From the NCBI GenBank assembly GCA_020632875.1, contig JACKET010000007.1, positions 382,500-446,499 of the forward strand: DNA of 64,000 nt. Reading direction: 5' to 3'. Shown piece after piece: positions 37,678 to 44,869 of this stretch (position 1 is the stretch's first letter; each line of letters begins with the position of its first letter). The DNA is from Alphaproteobacteria bacterium. Lineage in GTDB: Bacteria > Myxococcota_A > UBA796 > GCA-2862545. The notes under the pieces were generated by a model. It was given only the letters and a program-made list of their open reading frames with translations, made no database searches and was not told the DNA's origin. The position numbers and the translations under genes were made by a program.

Positions 37678-39067
37678 GCATCACGCAGATGACGCAGATG
37701 GACGCGGATGACGCAGAAACGAGGCCGTCGCGCATCCGGCCGGCTCGTGTCCCCGGACCTCCACGCGTTGCATCCGGCTGAGGAATCGGGCGGGTACGAC
37801 GGGCTCTCCGGCGGGACGTTCGGAGACCGGGCCGTTCCGGCGCGCGTTCTCTCAGCACGGAGGACGCGGAGGGACGGAGGGCACGGAGCTTCGATCGGGC
37901 CGACGTGGATCCGGGGGTTGGGGGACTGCAACGGCCTCGAACGTCGAGCTCACCCGGGCACGCGTGCGCCACCATGGGGCCTTCCTGCGCCTCGTCTTCG
38001 GGGACCGAATGACGCTCGTGATGACGACGGACTCCGCGTCCCTCCCGTCCTCCGATCCTCCGTGCTGAAGGAATCGGGCGGGTACGACGGGCTCTCCGGC
38101 GGGACGTTCGGAGACCGGGCCTACCGGCGCGCGTTCTCTCAGCACGGAGGACGCGGAGGCACGGAGGGCACGGAGGTTCGATGGGGCCGACGTGGATCCG
38201 GGGGTTGGGGGACTGCAACGGCCTCGAACGTCGAGCTCACCCGGGCACGCGTGTGGGGCCTTCGTGCGCCTCGTCTTCGGGGACCGCATGACGCTCGGCC
38301 TGATGACGACCGACTCCGCGTCCCTCCCGTCCTCCGATCCTCCGTGCTGAGGAATCGGGCGGGTACGACGGCGGGACGTGCGGAGACCGGGCCGTTCCGG
38401 CGCGCGTTCTCTCAGCACGGAGGACGCGGAGGGACGGAGGGCACGGAGGTCGGGGGGCGCACCTCGATGCAGAGGCCCGGACTGCAACGGCCTCGAAGGT
38501 CCAGCTCACCCGAGCCGCGCGCAGGAATGTGGCCTTCGTGCGCCTCGCCCTCGGGGACCGAATGACGCTCGGCGCGACGACGACGGACTCCGCGTCCCTC
38601 CCGTCCTCCGATCCTCCGTGCTGAGAGATCGGCCAGGTAGAACGAGCTCTCCGGCGGGACGTTCGGAGACCGGGCCGTTCCGGCGCGCGTTCTCTCAGCA
38701 CGGAGGACGCGGAGGGACGGAGGGCACGGAGGTTCGATGGGGCGGACCTCGTTCCGGGCGGGGGTCCTGCAGCGCTCGAACGTCGAGCCACCGAGCACGC
38801 GTGCGCCGGGATGGGACGGATGGGTCCGCTCACTGGGGCAGCCGAAACGCCGGCCTGCTCTGGTGAGTCTCGAATCCGGTCCGCAAGAAGGCCCGCTCTG
38901 TCGACCCGAACACCGAGGCGTCCCTCGGACCTGCGGGTGTGACTTGGGGTCCATGATGGTCCGGCAGTGAAATCCCCATCGACGGCGTCCGGGGAAGCGA
39001 AGACGCTCGACCCGCGACGGCGTGGTTTCTGCGTCATCTGCGTCCTTCTGCGTCATCTGCGTGAGGC
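37678..39067. repeat. Composite palindromic element (copy B), non-coding
   Basis: 1390 bp bounded by inverted arms of the same ACGCAGATG type as copy A (37678-37720, 39023-39067). The right ~235 bp (38835-39067), read in reverse complement, matches about 21545-21790 of copy A at roughly four bases in five, including GTTCGGGTCGAC and CACCAGAGCAGGCCGGCG. The centre is filled by tandem units of a second repeat type. Open frames here are repeat-derived and lack ribosome binding sites. Confidence 0.88.
37783..38745. repeat. Tandem ~280 bp units with internal inverted arms
   Basis: Three units start with GAATCGGGCGGGTACGACGG at 37783, 38071 and 38352 (288, 281 and 272 bp). A diverged partial fourth starts at about 38624. 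Each contains CTCTCAGCACGGAGGACGCG and, about 170 bp later, the inverted partner ending CCTCCGATCCTCCGTGCTGA. Each unit, and each unit junction, can therefore form a stem. No gene-like coding pattern was seen. Confidence 0.9.
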
Positions 39068-39144
39068 CCTGAGACGCTCGGAGCCCGACCGCTTCCCCCA
39101 GCAGAGAGCGCCCCCGCGGGCTACCTTCGGCGCGGAGGTGACCG

Positions 39145-39942
39145 ATGCGCAGGTGGGCAGCGCTCTTGGCAGTGGCGTTCGTGGTCTCGTCGGGTGCGTG
39201 GGCGAAGAAGCCCAAGGGCCCTCCCCCGCCGCCCCCCGAGGTCCAGGCGGCCTACGAGCGGTTCAGCAGCGCGTACCAGGCGTACTTCGACGCGGCGAAG
39301 ACGGCCGACGCCTACGAGGTCCAGCAGCGCGTGTGGGAGCTCGGCAGCGACGGCACGCCCTTCCAGGAGCGGCTCGATGCGCTGAAGGCCGAGAAGGATC
39401 AGGCCGACGAGGCGATGCTGACGGTGAACGCGGCCGTGGGCACGGCGGTCCAGGCCAACGACGCGAAGGCGATCGACGCGCAGACCGAGGCGCTCGCCGC
39501 CACCACCGCCGGGCTCGCGCCCCTCGGCGAGAAGGTCGCCGCCCTCGGCGCAGAAGTCGAAGCGGCCATCGCGTCGCAGCCGGCCACCATCGCGATGGCC
39601 GACCTCGCCGCCGTCGACGCGCTGAAGCTCCAGCGCATCTTCGCGAAGGCAGGCTGGGCGAAGGAAGGCGCGGGTGTGGGCGGGATGCGCAGCTCCGGCT
39701 ACGCCTACGAGAACTTCGACGTCGAGAAGGGCGGCAAGGTCCTCAACGTCTACGTCATCCGCCCCGATCCGACCGCCGACGGCACGGGCGGCATGCCCCC
39801 GAAGGACGTCGCCGCGCGCGCCGAGGCGGGCACGGTCTTCCGGTACGACCCCGCGACCGACTGCTACGTCGAGATCCGCGTGAAGGACGGCGCCAGCGCC
39901 GCCGATGCGAAGGCGCTGCTCGAGCAGGTCGTCACGCCCTGA
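39145..39942 (+). CDS. Secreted hypothetical protein with helical core
   Basis: 265 residues. ATG 39145 follows GGAGGTG at a good distance. A signal peptide (LLAVAFVVSSGAWA) leads into KKPKG plus a six-proline run, then an amphipathic helical region of about 110 residues (AYERFSSAYQAYFDAAKTAD, LDALKAEKDQADEAMLTVNA). A C-terminal domain contains GYAYENFDVEKGGKVLNVYV and FRYDPATDCYVEIRV. Probably periplasmic. Family not recognised. It converges on the next gene with adjacent stop codons (39940-39942 and 39943-39945). Confidence 0.78.
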   Translation: MRRWAALLAVAFVVSSGAWAKKPKGPPPPPPEVQAAYERFSSAYQAYFDAAKTADAYEVQQRVWELGSDGTPFQERLDALKAEKDQADEAMLTVNAAVGTAVQANDAKAIDAQTEALAATTAGLAPLGEKVAALGAEVEAAIASQPATIAMADLAAVDALKLQRIFAKAGWAKEGAGVGGMRSSGYAYENFDVEKGGKVLNVYVIRPDPTADGTGGMPPKDVAARAEAGTVFRYDPATDCYVEIRVKDGASAADAKALLEQVVTP

Positions 39943-40473
39943 TCAGAACCAGACGCAGCCCTGGTCGCTCATCCACGCGTACGCACCGTCGATCTGCTTG
40001 CCCTTCGCGAGCGGCTTGCCGCTGGTGAAGAAGATCTCGAAGGTGCCATCCGCGGCGACCTTCACGTCGTAGGCGGTCTTGAAGTGGTTGCCGTCGGCGG
40101 TCAGCCGGCGCTCGCACGTCGTGGCCGTGGTGTCGATGTCGCCCTGGAGCACGAGGCCGAACGCGCAGTCTTCGCACTTGTGCGGCGCGGTCTTCTGGCC
40201 AGCGACCTTCCAGACGTCGACGCAGTCGTCGCCGTGCTTGAGGCCCCCCTGCGCCTTCCACGTGGAGTTCGCCCACGTGTAGCGGCGCTCCACACCCTCG
40301 ACCCGCGCGCCGTCGACCCGGAAGGCGCCGGAGTAGAACTGCTCGGCGCCGGGCATCAGCTTCGCGATCTTCGCGGTGGCGGGCGCTTCGCACGACACGC
40401 GGCTCGAGTTGGCCGCGAGGTCGGGCAGCGGGTCGGCAGCGAGCGCGGTGAACGTGAGGAGCATCGGGATCAT
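39943..40473 (-). CDS. Small secreted hypothetical protein with several cysteines
   Basis: 176 residues from ATG 40473, which has AAGGAAG seven bases upstream; a GTG at 40479 is too close to that site. A short signal peptide (MIPMLLTFTALAADP) precedes a Cys-containing beta-rich domain with CxxC (KCEDCAFGLVLQG) and other cysteines (SCEAP, DDCVD, TTCERR, DQGCVWF), suggesting disulfides in the periplasm or outside. Family not recognised. It is transcribed toward the helical secreted protein. Confidence 0.75.
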   Translation of the reverse strand: MIPMLLTFTALAADPLPDLAANSSRVSCEAPATAKIAKLMPGAEQFYSGAFRVDGARVEGVERRYTWANSTWKAQGGLKHGDDCVDVWKVAGQKTAPHKCEDCAFGLVLQGDIDTTATTCERRLTADGNHFKTAYDVKVAADGTFEIFFTSGKPLAKGKQIDGAYAWMSDQGCVWF

Positions 40474-40540
40474 CGTCACTTCCTTGGTCGACAGCGATCA
40501 TAGACCCATGACGCGCGCCGCGCCTTCCGGTTCGGCGGGC

Positions 40541-41176
40541 CTATGTCGCGGTCCAGTACCGGCGGGCCGCCTTCACCTGCACGATCTCGTCGTTCTCGAT
40601 GACGTAGCCAGAGAGCGTGCCGCCGTAGACGCACCCGGTGTCGAGCCCGATGATCTGCGGCTGGCCGTCGCGCTCGACGCGCACGAGGCCGCGCAGCGCG
40701 TCGTGCCCGTAGACGACCTTGCGATCGCCCGTGTACTGCTGCCACCAGAACGGCGCCTTCGGGTTGCGCATCGGGTAGCGGCGCATCACGAGCGCCATCT
40801 TCTTCGTGGTGTCCTCGAGGCGCCCGTTCGGGTGGAGGCCGGCGTGGACGACGGTCCACCCGGCGACCTCGAGGAACAGCGGCCGGGCGCGGAGCCAGTC
40901 GCGCCAGTGCAGGCTCGCGGCGTCGAGTCGCTTCACCACGGCCCGACCGTGCTCGTCGCGCGGACGCTCGCGCGAGAGGACCTCCAGCAGGCGCTGATCG
41001 TGGTTCCCGAGCACGGCGAGGTGGTGCTCGACGAGCGCGAACACCCCTCCGGGGTCGGGACCCTTGGTGAACAGGTCTCCGACGAACACCGTGGTCGTGG
41101 GCTTCACGCGGGCGAGCATCAGGTCGAGCTCGTCCGCGCAGCCGTGCACGTCGCCGACGACGAGCGTGGTGGACAG
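40541..41176 (-). CDS. PPP-family metallophosphatase (ApaH/PrpE-like), apparent CTG start
   Basis: 211 residues if initiated at CTG 41176. Dinuclear-metal phosphatase motifs appear in order: GDVHGC (residues ~8-13), GDLFTKGPD, GNHDQR, VVHAGLHP and YGHDALRG. This is the PPP superfamily, closest to small bis(5'-nucleosyl)-tetraphosphatase or protein phosphatase types; the exact substrate cannot be read. No ATG, GTG or TTG is suitably placed. GGAGG (41183-41187) stands six bases before CTG, and the upstream lipoprotein stop (41179-41181) lies between them. The nearest alternative starts would fall deep inside the upstream gene and add unrelated residues. It is in an operon with that lipoprotein. 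Confidence 0.85.
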   Translation of the reverse strand: MSTTLVVGDVHGCADELDLMLARVKPTTTVFVGDLFTKGPDPGGVFALVEHHLAVLGNHDQRLLEVLSRERPRDEHGRAVVKRLDAASLHWRDWLRARPLFLEVAGWTVVHAGLHPNGRLEDTTKKMALVMRRYPMRNPKAPFWWQQYTGDRKVVYGHDALRGLVRVERDGQPQIIGLDTGCVYGGTLSGYVIENDEIVQVKAARRYWTAT

Positions 41177-41178
41177 CT

Positions 41179-41850
41179 TCAGCCTCCCGGGCGCGTCAGA
41201 CCACCCGGCTTGGGCTGGAGGCGGGTCCCCCCGCCACCGCCGTTGCCACGGGGCGCGACGGGCGCGCTGCCGGGGCGGACCATCGGACCGCGGGGCGGCG
41301 GCCGGGGACGCGGCTTCGCGGCCGGCTTGTCGTCTTCGGCACCCTCGGGCATCAGCTCGGCGCAGACCTCGGCGGTCGGCTCGACCGTCTCGCCCTTGCG
41401 CATTTCGCAGTTGGCCTTCGCGACCACCTCGTGCAGGTGGCCCTTGCCGAGATCCGCCGGATCTTCGGCGTACTTGCAGCACACGGCCTCGCACTGCGGG
41501 CCCTTCACGAACTCGGCGCCGTTGCTGCCGAACTTGTCGGTGCACTCTTTCGGCGAGTCGAGCAGGGCGTGGGTCTTGCCGAGCGGACCGTCGTACTCGC
41601 AGCACCACGACTCGCCGTCGTCGGTGGCTTCGGCGGTGCCCTCGCCCCCCTCGCCTTCCTTCGCGCCGTCTTCGGTCTTCTCGCCGTCGGGCGTCGCCTC
41701 GCCGCCTTCGCCGGCCGGCTCTGCGGCCGGAGCGGGGGCAGCAGGCGCGGGTGCCGCCGGAGCGGGCGAGGGCTTCGGCGCCTCGCCGCCCATGCACGCG
41801 AACAAGAACACGACCGACAGGGCGCCGGCTCCCCAGGACACACGACTCAT
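41179..41850 (-). CDS. Cysteine-rich lipoprotein
   Basis: 223 residues. ATG 41850 follows AGGAGG at four bases; lipobox LFAC (Cys19). An Ala/Pro repeat (PAPAAPAPAAPAPAAEPA) and a Glu/Gly-rich acidic stretch are followed by a compact cysteine domain of about 90 residues with Cys-Cys pairs (SWCCEYDG, EAVCCKYAE) and further cysteines. A low-complexity Arg/Pro/Gly tail ends the protein. It probably sits in the outer membrane or periplasm with disulfides. Function unknown. It overlaps the translation signals of the downstream phosphatase. Confidence 0.82.
   Translation of the reverse strand: MSRVSWGAGALSVVFLFACMGGEAPKPSPAPAAPAPAAPAPAAEPAGEGGEATPDGEKTEDGAKEGEGGEGTAEATDDGESWCCEYDGPLGKTHALLDSPKECTDKFGSNGAEFVKGPQCEAVCCKYAEDPADLGKGHLHEVVAKANCEMRKGETVEPTAEVCAELMPEGAEDDKPAAKPRPRPPPRGPMVRPGSAPVAPRGNGGGGGTRLQPKPGGLTRPGG
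41183..41187 (-). promoter_or_regulatory. Ribosome binding site deciding a CTG start
   Basis: GGAGG on the minus strand, inside the last codons of the lipoprotein gene, six bases before CTG 41176-41174. It is the only site that places an initiation codon next to the phosphatase domain. Confidence 0.65.
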
Positions 41851-41897
41851 GGGGCCTCCTCGATAGCGCAGAGCGTCGCCGCAATCGGGCCGCGGCG

Positions 41898-43064
41898 TCA
41901 AGCGCCCCCCGCCTCGCGCCACGCGACGACGTCGAGGCGGTCCTGGCCCCAGAACAGCTCGCCGTCCGGACGCACGAACGTCGGGGCCCCGGGGATACCG
42001 ATTCGCACGGCGCGATCGGTGTTCTCGCGGAGCGCCTCCTTCACCGCCGGGTCGGCGGTGCGGGCCACGAGGTCGGCGCCATCGAAGCCCGCCTCGTCGA
42101 GCAGCGCGACGAGCACCGCCTCGTCGGCGATGTCGCGGTTGTGCGCCCACGCGGCGCGGTAGAGGGCCGCGGTGGTCGCGGGCTCGACGAGGGCCACGCG
42201 GAGCGCCGTGACCGTGCGCAGCGGGAAGTGGTCGGTGAACCGGAACGGCTGGCCGCGGTACCGCGCCTGGGCGACCATGTCGCCCTCGGCCCAGCGCTGC
42301 TTCGCCGCGTTGAAGCTTCGCAACGGGATGATGGGCGTGCCGATGGCCTTGAAGAGCGCGCCGAGCAGGAACGGCCGGAGCGTGATGTCGGCGCCGCTCT
42401 CGAGCAGGGCCATCACGCCGAGGTAGCTGTAGGGGCTCGAGAAGTCGTGGAACACCTCGATCGGCCCGCGCGGCAGGGACGGCTGGAGCGGTGCGCCGAG
42501 GTCGGTCGCGAAGCTGTCGAGCCGGTCGCTGCCCCACACGAAGAACCCGCCCGAGGCGAGCGTCGGCACGCCGAACACCCCGGCCTGCACCGCCGCTTCG
42601 GTGTTCGCGCGCAGGGCCTCCTTCACGTCGGGGTCGTCGATCGCGGCCACGTCGACGCCGTAGGGCCTGGCGAGGCGCTCCAGCACGGCGCGATCGGTGA
42701 GGCGCTCGTGATCCGTCCAGTAGGCCTTCCACAGATCCTGGGCGAGGCGCGGGACCACGTCATCGGGCGCGGCCGTCAGCAACCGCATGGCCTCGACGGT
42801 GCGGCGCGGATGGTCATCGGGGTAGCTCACCCCGAGGCCGGCGCGCTCGGCCTGGCGCTGCACGTCACGAACCGTGTACGCGGCCTTCGGGGGCGCCATG
42901 GCATCCATCGGCACGTCGACGTTGCCCACGGCGCGCAGCACGCCGCCGAGCAGGATGGGCCGGTGCCGGACGGCGTGCCCCGTGGACCGCGCGAGCCACT
43001 CGAGGCGCTGCGAAGCGACCCACGCGTACGGACACACCACGTCGAAGTAGAAGTCGATCGTCAT
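41898..43064 (-). CDS. Fused double DsbA/HCCA-isomerase-like thioredoxin-fold protein
   Basis: 388 residues made of two homologous halves (about 1-195 and 196-388). Half 1 starts IDFYFDVVCPYAWVA, with a single Cys at the active-site position. Half 2 starts IEVFHDFSSPYSYLGV, the Ser-Pro-Tyr type seen in 2-hydroxychromene-2-carboxylate isomerase and kappa-class glutathione transferases. Both halves end with a cis-Pro loop: FGVPTLASGGFFVWGSDRLD and IPGAPTFVRPDGELFWGQDR. Usual family members are single-domain, about 200 residues, and glutathione-dependent. The ATG overlaps the stop of the upstream di-iron protein gene (ATGA). A role in aromatic or electrophile metabolism is plausible from family and operon, not shown. 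Confidence 0.88.
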   Translation of the reverse strand: MTIDFYFDVVCPYAWVASQRLEWLARSTGHAVRHRPILLGGVLRAVGNVDVPMDAMAPPKAAYTVRDVQRQAERAGLGVSYPDDHPRRTVEAMRLLTAAPDDVVPRLAQDLWKAYWTDHERLTDRAVLERLARPYGVDVAAIDDPDVKEALRANTEAAVQAGVFGVPTLASGGFFVWGSDRLDSFATDLGAPLQPSLPRGPIEVFHDFSSPYSYLGVMALLESGADITLRPFLLGALFKAIGTPIIPLRSFNAAKQRWAEGDMVAQARYRGQPFRFTDHFPLRTVTALRVALVEPATTAALYRAAWAHNRDIADEAVLVALLDEAGFDGADLVARTADPAVKEALRENTDRAVRIGIPGAPTFVRPDGELFWGQDRLDVVAWREAGGA

Positions 43065-44110
43065 GCGGCCGGAACGTAGGTCAGTTCCTCCTCGACGTCA
43101 CGCACGCCCGAGACCCCGGCCTTCACCGTGCGCACGAGCCGCTCGGGAAGCGAGCCGCGAACGCCAGACTCCGGGAAATCCCACTCGAGCTTCGCGTCGA
43201 AGAACCGCAGGAACAGCTCGAGCATGGGCAGATCCTGGCCGAGCTCTTCGATCAGCATGAGGTTCGCCTTCACCTGCTTGTCGCGGCCCACCTGGATGAC
43301 CTGGCGCGGGTCGATGTCGAGCGCCTCGAAGTGCGGCTGCAGCTCGCGGAGCATCGCGAACTGGTTCCAGTACTCGCGGAACTCCCACGCCCACAGGTCG
43401 GCGGCCTCGGCGTAGCTCATCCGCTTGAGGAGCTTCGGCATGTGCAGCACCCCGAGCGCCACGTGGCGGGCCTCGTCGCGCTCGTAGTACGCGAGCAGGT
43501 CGGAGAGCACGGGCTCGATGCGACGTCGCCGCACGACCTGGAACAGCGTGAGGGCCATGGGCTCGATCATCATCTGCATGCCCATGAGCTTCTTCGTGAG
43601 GCTGTCGGCGCGCAGGGTGCCCGCCAGGACGCGCTCGGTGGCGGGCCCGAGGCGCGTCGGCACCTGGTCGAGCTGCTCGAGGTAGTCGTGCATCACGTAG
43701 AAGTGCCGCGCCTCGTCGTGGGCCTGGCTCGTGGCGGCCATCTTGGCCTCGAGCGGCTCGAGGTGCACCGCGAGATCGGCGCTGATCTTCCAGGCGGCGA
43801 GCTCGCCCCACAGGATGACGGCGAAGATCTGCGCGAGGGCGTGGCGCTTCTCGTCGGGCAGCTGGATGCCGCCGTGCTCGGAGAGCAGCTCGGACAGCAC
43901 GGACCGCCCGTCCCACGCGCGCTCCTGGCCCTTGTGGTAGATGCCCGCGAGCTTGCCGGCCGACTTCCGCTCGCGCGCGCTGCGCAGCTCTTCGAACATG
44001 TCGAAGGGCAGCGCGACATCCGAGCGGATCCCCCGCGCCTTCTCGCGGTCTCTCCGTCGTGCGCCCGGGCTCAGGCGGCGCAGCCCCCGACCGATCGTGT
44101 TCCGGATCAT
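43061..44110 (-). CDS. Ferritin-like di-iron protein (probable oxygenase or desaturase type)
   Basis: 349 residues, all-helical, with two ExxH motifs at the right spacing for a carboxylate-bridged di-iron site: HDEARHFYVMHDYL and ERDEARHVALGVLHM. A further Glu appears in LWGELAAWK. A basic N-terminus (GRGLRRLSPGARRRDREKAR) has no clear signal peptide. ATG 44110 follows GAGGAGG at a good distance and overlaps the TetR stop (ATGA), so it forms a TetR - di-iron protein - DsbA-like fusion operon. Exact reaction unknown; AurF-like N-oxygenases, acyl desaturases and MiaE-like hydroxylases share the fold. Confidence 0.82.
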   Translation of the reverse strand: MIRNTIGRGLRRLSPGARRRDREKARGIRSDVALPFDMFEELRSARERKSAGKLAGIYHKGQERAWDGRSVLSELLSEHGGIQLPDEKRHALAQIFAVILWGELAAWKISADLAVHLEPLEAKMAATSQAHDEARHFYVMHDYLEQLDQVPTRLGPATERVLAGTLRADSLTKKLMGMQMMIEPMALTLFQVVRRRRIEPVLSDLLAYYERDEARHVALGVLHMPKLLKRMSYAEAADLWAWEFREYWNQFAMLRELQPHFEALDIDPRQVIQVGRDKQVKANLMLIEELGQDLPMLELFLRFFDAKLEWDFPESGVRGSLPERLVRTVKAGVSGVRDVEEELTYVPAA

Positions 44111-44742
44111 GGATTCCTCCTCAGCGCGATGGTGGAGAACGTCTCGCGGAGGTCGAGGTACGTCTGGTCGACCCGCCCGATGGCCTCGTCGTCTTTGGCG
44201 TACGCCAGCTCGACGATGAGACCGAACATCGAGGTACGGACCAGGCGCGCCAGGCGCTCCGGCGGAATGGCGAGGTCGTCGTGCTGGTCGCTGAAGACGG
44301 CCTCGATGCCCGTCTGGAGCAGCTGGGTGCTCTCCGCGACGAACTCGTCCAGGTAGGCGCGGAACGGACCGCGGTGGGCGCCCAGGGCGAGGATCTCGAC
44401 CATGAAGGGAGCCCACGACCGCATCTCGCGGATGGCCTCCCACAGGTTGTCGAGGACCTCGGTGGCCCCGTCGAGGCCGATCATGCCGGCCCGGTAGCGC
44501 TCTTCGAATCGCTCGTGGATCTGGCGGAAGGTGGCGCGCTGCGCCTCGATGAGCAGGTGCTCCTTGGAGTCGAAGTGGTAGTGCAGCAGACCCTTCGAGA
44601 CGCCGGCCGCACGGGCGACGGCGCTCATCGAGGCCCCCTGGAAGCCCTCACGGCCGAAGATGCGCGCGGCAGCGTCGAGGATCCGGTTGATCGACCGGGC
44701 GCCGCGGGCGTTTCTGGCGATGGGCTCTCGGGACTTGGTCAT
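44107..44742 (-). CDS. TetR-family transcriptional regulator
   Basis: 211 residues. The N-terminal helix-turn-helix domain (residues ~18-65) contains ILDAAARIFGREGFQGASMS and AGVSKGLLHYHFDSKEHLL, diagnostic for TetR/AcrR. The C-terminal ligand-binding domain is divergent. It is the first gene of a three-gene coupled operon and probably represses it. An inverted repeat 54 bp upstream of the start (44796-44813) is a candidate operator. Confidence 0.93.
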   Translation of the reverse strand: MTKSREPIARNARGARSINRILDAAARIFGREGFQGASMSAVARAAGVSKGLLHYHFDSKEHLLIEAQRATFRQIHERFEERYRAGMIGLDGATEVLDNLWEAIREMRSWAPFMVEILALGAHRGPFRAYLDEFVAESTQLLQTGIEAVFSDQHDDLAIPPERLARLVRTSMFGLIVELAYAKDDEAIGRVDQTYLDLRETFSTIALRRNP

Positions 44743-44795
44743 GGGATGTGCCGGGAGAACTGGCCACCCGGTACAAAAAGCGTAGCACGGCCCGT

Positions 44796-44813
44796 ACTGA
44801 AGCGCCGTTCAGT
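44796..44813. promoter_or_regulatory. Candidate TetR operator
   Basis: ACTGAAGCGCCGTTCAGT: perfect 6 bp arms ACTGAA/TTCAGT around a 6 bp centre, located between the divergent regulator operon start (44742) and the convergent end of the lipoprotein gene. Size and position fit autoregulation by the TetR protein. No matching second copy was seen. Confidence 0.5.
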
Positions 44814-44869
44814 CCAGCCCGTGCCCGCGGGCCTCCCCGCGCGTCGACCCCCGCGGAGGCCGATGGGGC

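Noticed and set aside
37708..38565. Open frames of 160-285 residues inside the composite repeat
   Set aside because: They repeat with the ~280 bp unit, change frame between units, have no ribosome binding site and no recognisable protein content.
37783..38745. CRISPR array
   Set aside because: Unit length is about 280 bp and the whole unit is repeated; there are no unique spacers and no cas genes.
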